22,980 nucleotides of DNA from Bacillota bacterium (lineage in GTDB: Bacteria; Bacillota; Clostridia; Lachnospirales; Lachnospiraceae): positions 1-22,980 of the forward strand of contig JAEZKU010000018.1 in NCBI GenBank assembly GCA_023436065.1, written 5' to 3'. Positions 20,747-22,980 of the stretch are shown piece by piece. The notes beneath the pieces are model-generated. The model did no database searches. It was not told the DNA's origin and saw only the letters and a list, made by a program, of their open reading frames with translations. The translations under genes were made by a program, and so were the position numbers. The number at the start of each line of letters is the position of its first letter. The first letter of the stretch is position 1.

Positions 20747-21828
20747 GTTCTGTCAGTATCGTTGTTAAGTTCCACGGTAAATACGGTTTCAGTAGTGTCA
20801 CTCTTTGCATAAATCCTTCCGCCGTGCATCTCTATGATGCTTTGTGCGATCGCAAGACCAAGCCCGCTGCCTCCGGTCTCGCTGGATCTCGAGGATTCCA
20901 CCCGATAGAATCTTGTAAAGATCCGTTCCAGGTCATCTTCCGGGATAACGTCTCCAAAGTTCGTAACCGTAACTATAATACCGCCATCCTTCTTTATCAG
21001 TTTGATGATGATCCTCTTGCCGCTGCTTCCATATTTGATCGCATTACTGATCAGGTTGGCAAAGGCTCTCGCAAGCAAGTCACCATCCGCCCTGATGACT
21101 GCAGAGATGACGGAAGCCGAGAATTCATACTCCAGATTATTCTCCTTGAAGCTCGGATAAAATTCGTCCACCAGCTGATTTAGCAGCTTCACGATATCCA
21201 CCTCGGTAAAATCTGCCTTCACCTCACCAAAATTGAACTTCGTATAAGTGAAAAGATCCTCAATCAGCTTTTCCAGACGCTTCGACTTACTATATGCAAT
21301 CTTAATATATTTCATCTGGGTCTCCTGCGGCAATTCCTTGGAGGATACCAAATCCAGATAACCGATGATGGAGGTCAAAGGTGTCCGAAGATCGTGGGCG
21401 ACACTTGTGATCAGTTCCTTCTTGGCATACTCGCTTCTTCGCTCATTTTCCATGAGTTCCTTGATGTCATCTGCCATCTGGTTCAACTTCCCCGCCAGCA
21501 TCGCAAACTCGTCTTCATTGCTGATTTCTATCCGGTTGCCGAAGTTTCCCTGGGATATCTGATTGATACCGTCAATCATCTGATCGATATAGGTAATAAA
21601 TTTCTTCGTTAATAATAGGAAATAAGTAATGAACAGTACAATTCCCGCCGCAACCGTTACAATCGTGATAATCACCGCAGAGGTTCTCGACAGCTCCTGC
21701 ACACTTTTATGCAGCATAAGATAGATTCCGATATGCAGCATCGTAATCGTCAGAAGCATATACAGAAGGCTCAGTATACTGTATAGAACGATTTCAAAGC
21801 GAAAGCTTTTGAAAATATTATTCTTCAA
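20740..21828 (-). CDS. Sensor histidine kinase, VanS-like
   Basis: A 362-residue membrane sensor kinase. Two transmembrane helices (about 12-38 and 50-73) are separated by only a dozen residues, so it has almost no extracellular sensor and probably senses within the membrane. A HAMP linker (74-126) follows, then HisKA with phospho-acceptor His145 in SVAHDLRTPLTSIIGYLDLV and HATPase_c with N box NLISNAIKYG (Asn262), a DLERIFTRFYRVESSR F box and GGSGLGLAI (319-327). It phosphorylates the response regulator encoded just upstream. The start is a TTG (21826-21828) that overlaps the end of that gene by 11 bp; AGGA 7 nt upstream inside the regulator gene supports this choice and implies translational coupling. 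The signal sensed cannot be told. Confidence 0.93.
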   Translation of the reverse strand: MKNNIFKSFRFEIVLYSILSLLYMLLTITMLHIGIYLMLHKSVQELSRTSAVIITIVTVAAGIVLFITYFLLLTKKFITYIDQMIDGINQISQGNFGNRIEISNEDEFAMLAGKLNQMADDIKELMENERRSEYAKKELITSVAHDLRTPLTSIIGYLDLVSSKELPQETQMKYIKIAYSKSKRLEKLIEDLFTYTKFNFGEVKADFTEVDIVKLLNQLVDEFYPSFKENNLEYEFSASVISAVIRADGDLLARAFANLISNAIKYGSSGKRIIIKLIKKDGGIIVTVTNFGDVIPEDDLERIFTRFYRVESSRSSETGGSGLGLAIAQSIIEMHGGRIYAKSDTTETVFTVELNNDTDRTN

Positions 21829-22519
21829 TCTTGTATCCTACTCCCCATACTGTTTTTATTATCTGAGAATTACTCGAATCCATCTCTATCTTTTCTCTAA
21901 TTCTGCGGATATGAACCATAACGGTATTATTTGCTTCGTACATCTTCTCATTCCAGACACGTTCGAAAATATCATCGGTTGAAAAGACCTTTCCAACATT
22001 ACTTGCCAGAAGATACAGTATCTCAAATTCGATCGGGGTTAGCTTTACATCCTTACCATAAGCGCTCACCTTATGATTCTCTTTATTGATCGTCAGGTGA
22101 TCCAGTACGATTTCCTTATCCTGTTTCTCATCATGGGAATTCGGATTGAACTTCGTATATCTTCTAAGCTGTGATTTTACCCTTGCTGTCAGCTCCAACG
22201 GATTGAAGGGCTTAATTACATAATCATCCGCACCGGTTCCCAGCCCGATGATCTTGTCCAAATCTGCGGATCTGGCACTCAGCATGATGATCGGCACTGT
22301 CGAGGTCTCCCTGATTTTCTTACACATCGTCAATCCATCCATGCCCGGCATCATGATATCAAGTATCACCAGCTTGATATCCGCACTCTCCAATATCTGA
22401 AGTCCTTCCTTTGCACTATTTGCCTTCCGGACAAGGTATCCTTCGCTGACCAGATGGATCTCCACCAAATCTGCAATATCTTTATCGTCATCCACTACTA
22501 AAATCTCTGAATGCTCCAT
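21818..22519 (-). CDS. OmpR/VanR-family response regulator
   Basis: A 233-residue two-domain regulator. The receiver domain (about 5-118) has the acidic pair in VVDDDKD (10-11), phospho-acceptor Asp54 in LVILDIMMPGMDG, the conserved Ser/Thr position in IIMLSARS and Lys103 in VIKPF. The winged-helix DNA-binding domain (about 135-232) shows KLTPIEFEILYLLASNVGKVFS, DDIFERVWNE, VMVHIRRIREKIE and the C-terminal TVWGVGYKIEE. It is phosphorylated by the kinase it overlaps and probably activates or represses envelope-related or self genes. GGGAGG precedes the ATG. It is divergent from rnpB; no clear promoter was found for it in the 170-bp gap. Confidence 0.95.
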   Translation of the reverse strand: MEHSEILVVDDDKDIADLVEIHLVSEGYLVRKANSAKEGLQILESADIKLVILDIMMPGMDGLTMCKKIRETSTVPIIMLSARSADLDKIIGLGTGADDYVIKPFNPLELTARVKSQLRRYTKFNPNSHDEKQDKEIVLDHLTINKENHKVSAYGKDVKLTPIEFEILYLLASNVGKVFSTDDIFERVWNEKMYEANNTVMVHIRRIREKIEMDSSNSQIIKTVWGVGYKIEE

Positions 22520-22689
22520 AATCTGTCCTCCCTGTCTGTCAGCGCACCTATTGTATCTGCGCCAGTTCTTTCATATCAAGCATTTTATACCATACCTAAA
22601 TTTGCCTTTATCATACCACACAAAGAATTGGAAGTCTTTAATATTTTCTTAATTATCAACACATTCCAACAGATGCTAATTACTAGGTG

Positions 22690-22718
22690 TTTACTTTTCT
22701 GCCGGTGCATGATAGAAT
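22690..22718 (+). promoter_or_regulatory. Promoter of rnpB
   Basis: TTTACT (22690-22695) and TAGAAT (22713-22718) with a 17-bp spacer end six bp before the RNA's first paired region. Confidence 0.65.
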
Positions 22719-22723
22719 ACAAC

Positions 22724-22980
22724 CTGTGAGTAGCACAGATGGTCGCGCCTATTTAGGTGAGGAAAGTCCGGGCTTCATAGGGCAGAGTGCCGGATAACGT
22801 CCGGTGGAGGTGACTCCAAGGCTAGTGCAACAGAAATATACCGCCCGGGTTTACTCGGGTAAGGATGGAAAGGTGGCTTAAGAGACCACCGCCTTACTGG
22901 TAACAGTAGGGGCTATGTAAACCCCACTCGAAGCAAGACCGAACATAAAGCGATACGGTTGCCCGCCGTGCTTTAGGGTA
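22724..22980 (+). ncRNA. rnpB: RNase P RNA, bacterial type A, 3' end missing
   Basis: The catalytic RNA of RNase P, which trims tRNA 5' leaders. The universally conserved 5' block GAGGAAAGTCCGGGCT followed by CATAGGGCAG begins at 22760, then GTGCCGGATAACGTCCGG (P5-P7 area), AGTGCAACAGAAA, a CTGGTAACAG segment after a GGTGG...CCACC stem, and GTAAACCCCACTCGAAGCAAGACC, all in the E. coli order. The type-A architecture is shared with most clostridia outside Bacilli. The 3' part (second half of P4 with ACAGAA-type end, P1 3' strand) lies beyond the window. The 5' end near 22724 is inferred from the promoter. Confidence 0.96.

Noticed and set aside
1..22980. CRISPR array, tRNA genes, insertion sequences, prophage
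   Set aside because: No regularly spaced repeats, no cloverleaf with CCA-like end, and no transposase, integrase or terminal inverted repeats were found.

Overview
The window looks like a chromosomal segment of a low-GC, anaerobic, endospore-type Firmicute, most likely a Lachnospiraceae (Lachnoclostridium/Anaerocolumna-like) genome. The reasons are the type-A RNase P RNA, the ZTP (pfl-motif) riboswitch in front of pyruvate formate-lyase, the SleB-type hydrolase, the VanRS-like two-component pair, strong AGGAGG ribosome binding sites and several textbook sigma-A promoters. The species assignment is inference. I see no insertion sequence, prophage, tRNA or CRISPR array.

Layout. (1) 1-2212: the 5' end of a probable single-stranded DNA-binding protein gene (minus) diverges from typA/bipA (plus). 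(2) 2265-4340: a shared hairpin, then a HTH + SocA/Panacea-domain protein and an AI-2E/YtvI-type permease, both minus. (3) 4585-7436: a zinc-type ABC importer operon (binding protein, ATPase, permease; minus), driven by a consensus promoter whose start region is covered by a perfect 21-bp Fur/Zur-like palindrome and closed by a long hairpin terminator. (4) 7463-8120: an ECF transporter S component (plus). (5) 8184-10562: consensus promoter, ZTP riboswitch with terminator, and pflB; no pflA follows. (6) 10609-12817: promoter, a 12-codon isoleucine-rich mini-ORF, an O-antigen-ligase-family membrane protein and a strong terminator. (7) 12818-13596: a gene-free stretch. (8) 13602-18288: a large secreted Ig-like, probably S-layer, protein with two candidate promoters, preceded by threonine synthase thrC with a foldable leader RNA (minus). 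(9) 18365-19397: a membrane-anchored SleB-type cell wall hydrolase (minus). (10) 19681-20539: a small protein with two AP2-like DNA-binding domains around a degenerate HNH-like core (plus). (11) 20663-22519: a VanRS-like sensor kinase/response regulator operon (minus) ending in a long hairpin. (12) 22690-22980: promoter and 5' part of the RNase P RNA gene rnpB (plus), cut by the window end.

How parts fit. The zinc operon is a self-contained uptake system probably under Zur control. The ZTP riboswitch links formate production by PFL to one-carbon (10-formyl-THF) status. The O-antigen-ligase-like protein converges on the abundant-looking surface protein gene, so it could attach glycan to it (inference). 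The cell-wall hydrolase and the AP2-type gene are divergent and share a 430-bp AT-rich intergenic region.

Most interesting signals: the double-AP2 protein that resembles a domesticated HNH/AP2 homing endonuclease; the thrC leader, which can form mutually exclusive stems; the Ile-rich mini-ORF coupled to the ligase-like gene; and an orphan Panacea-type antitoxin-like gene with operator-like repeats.
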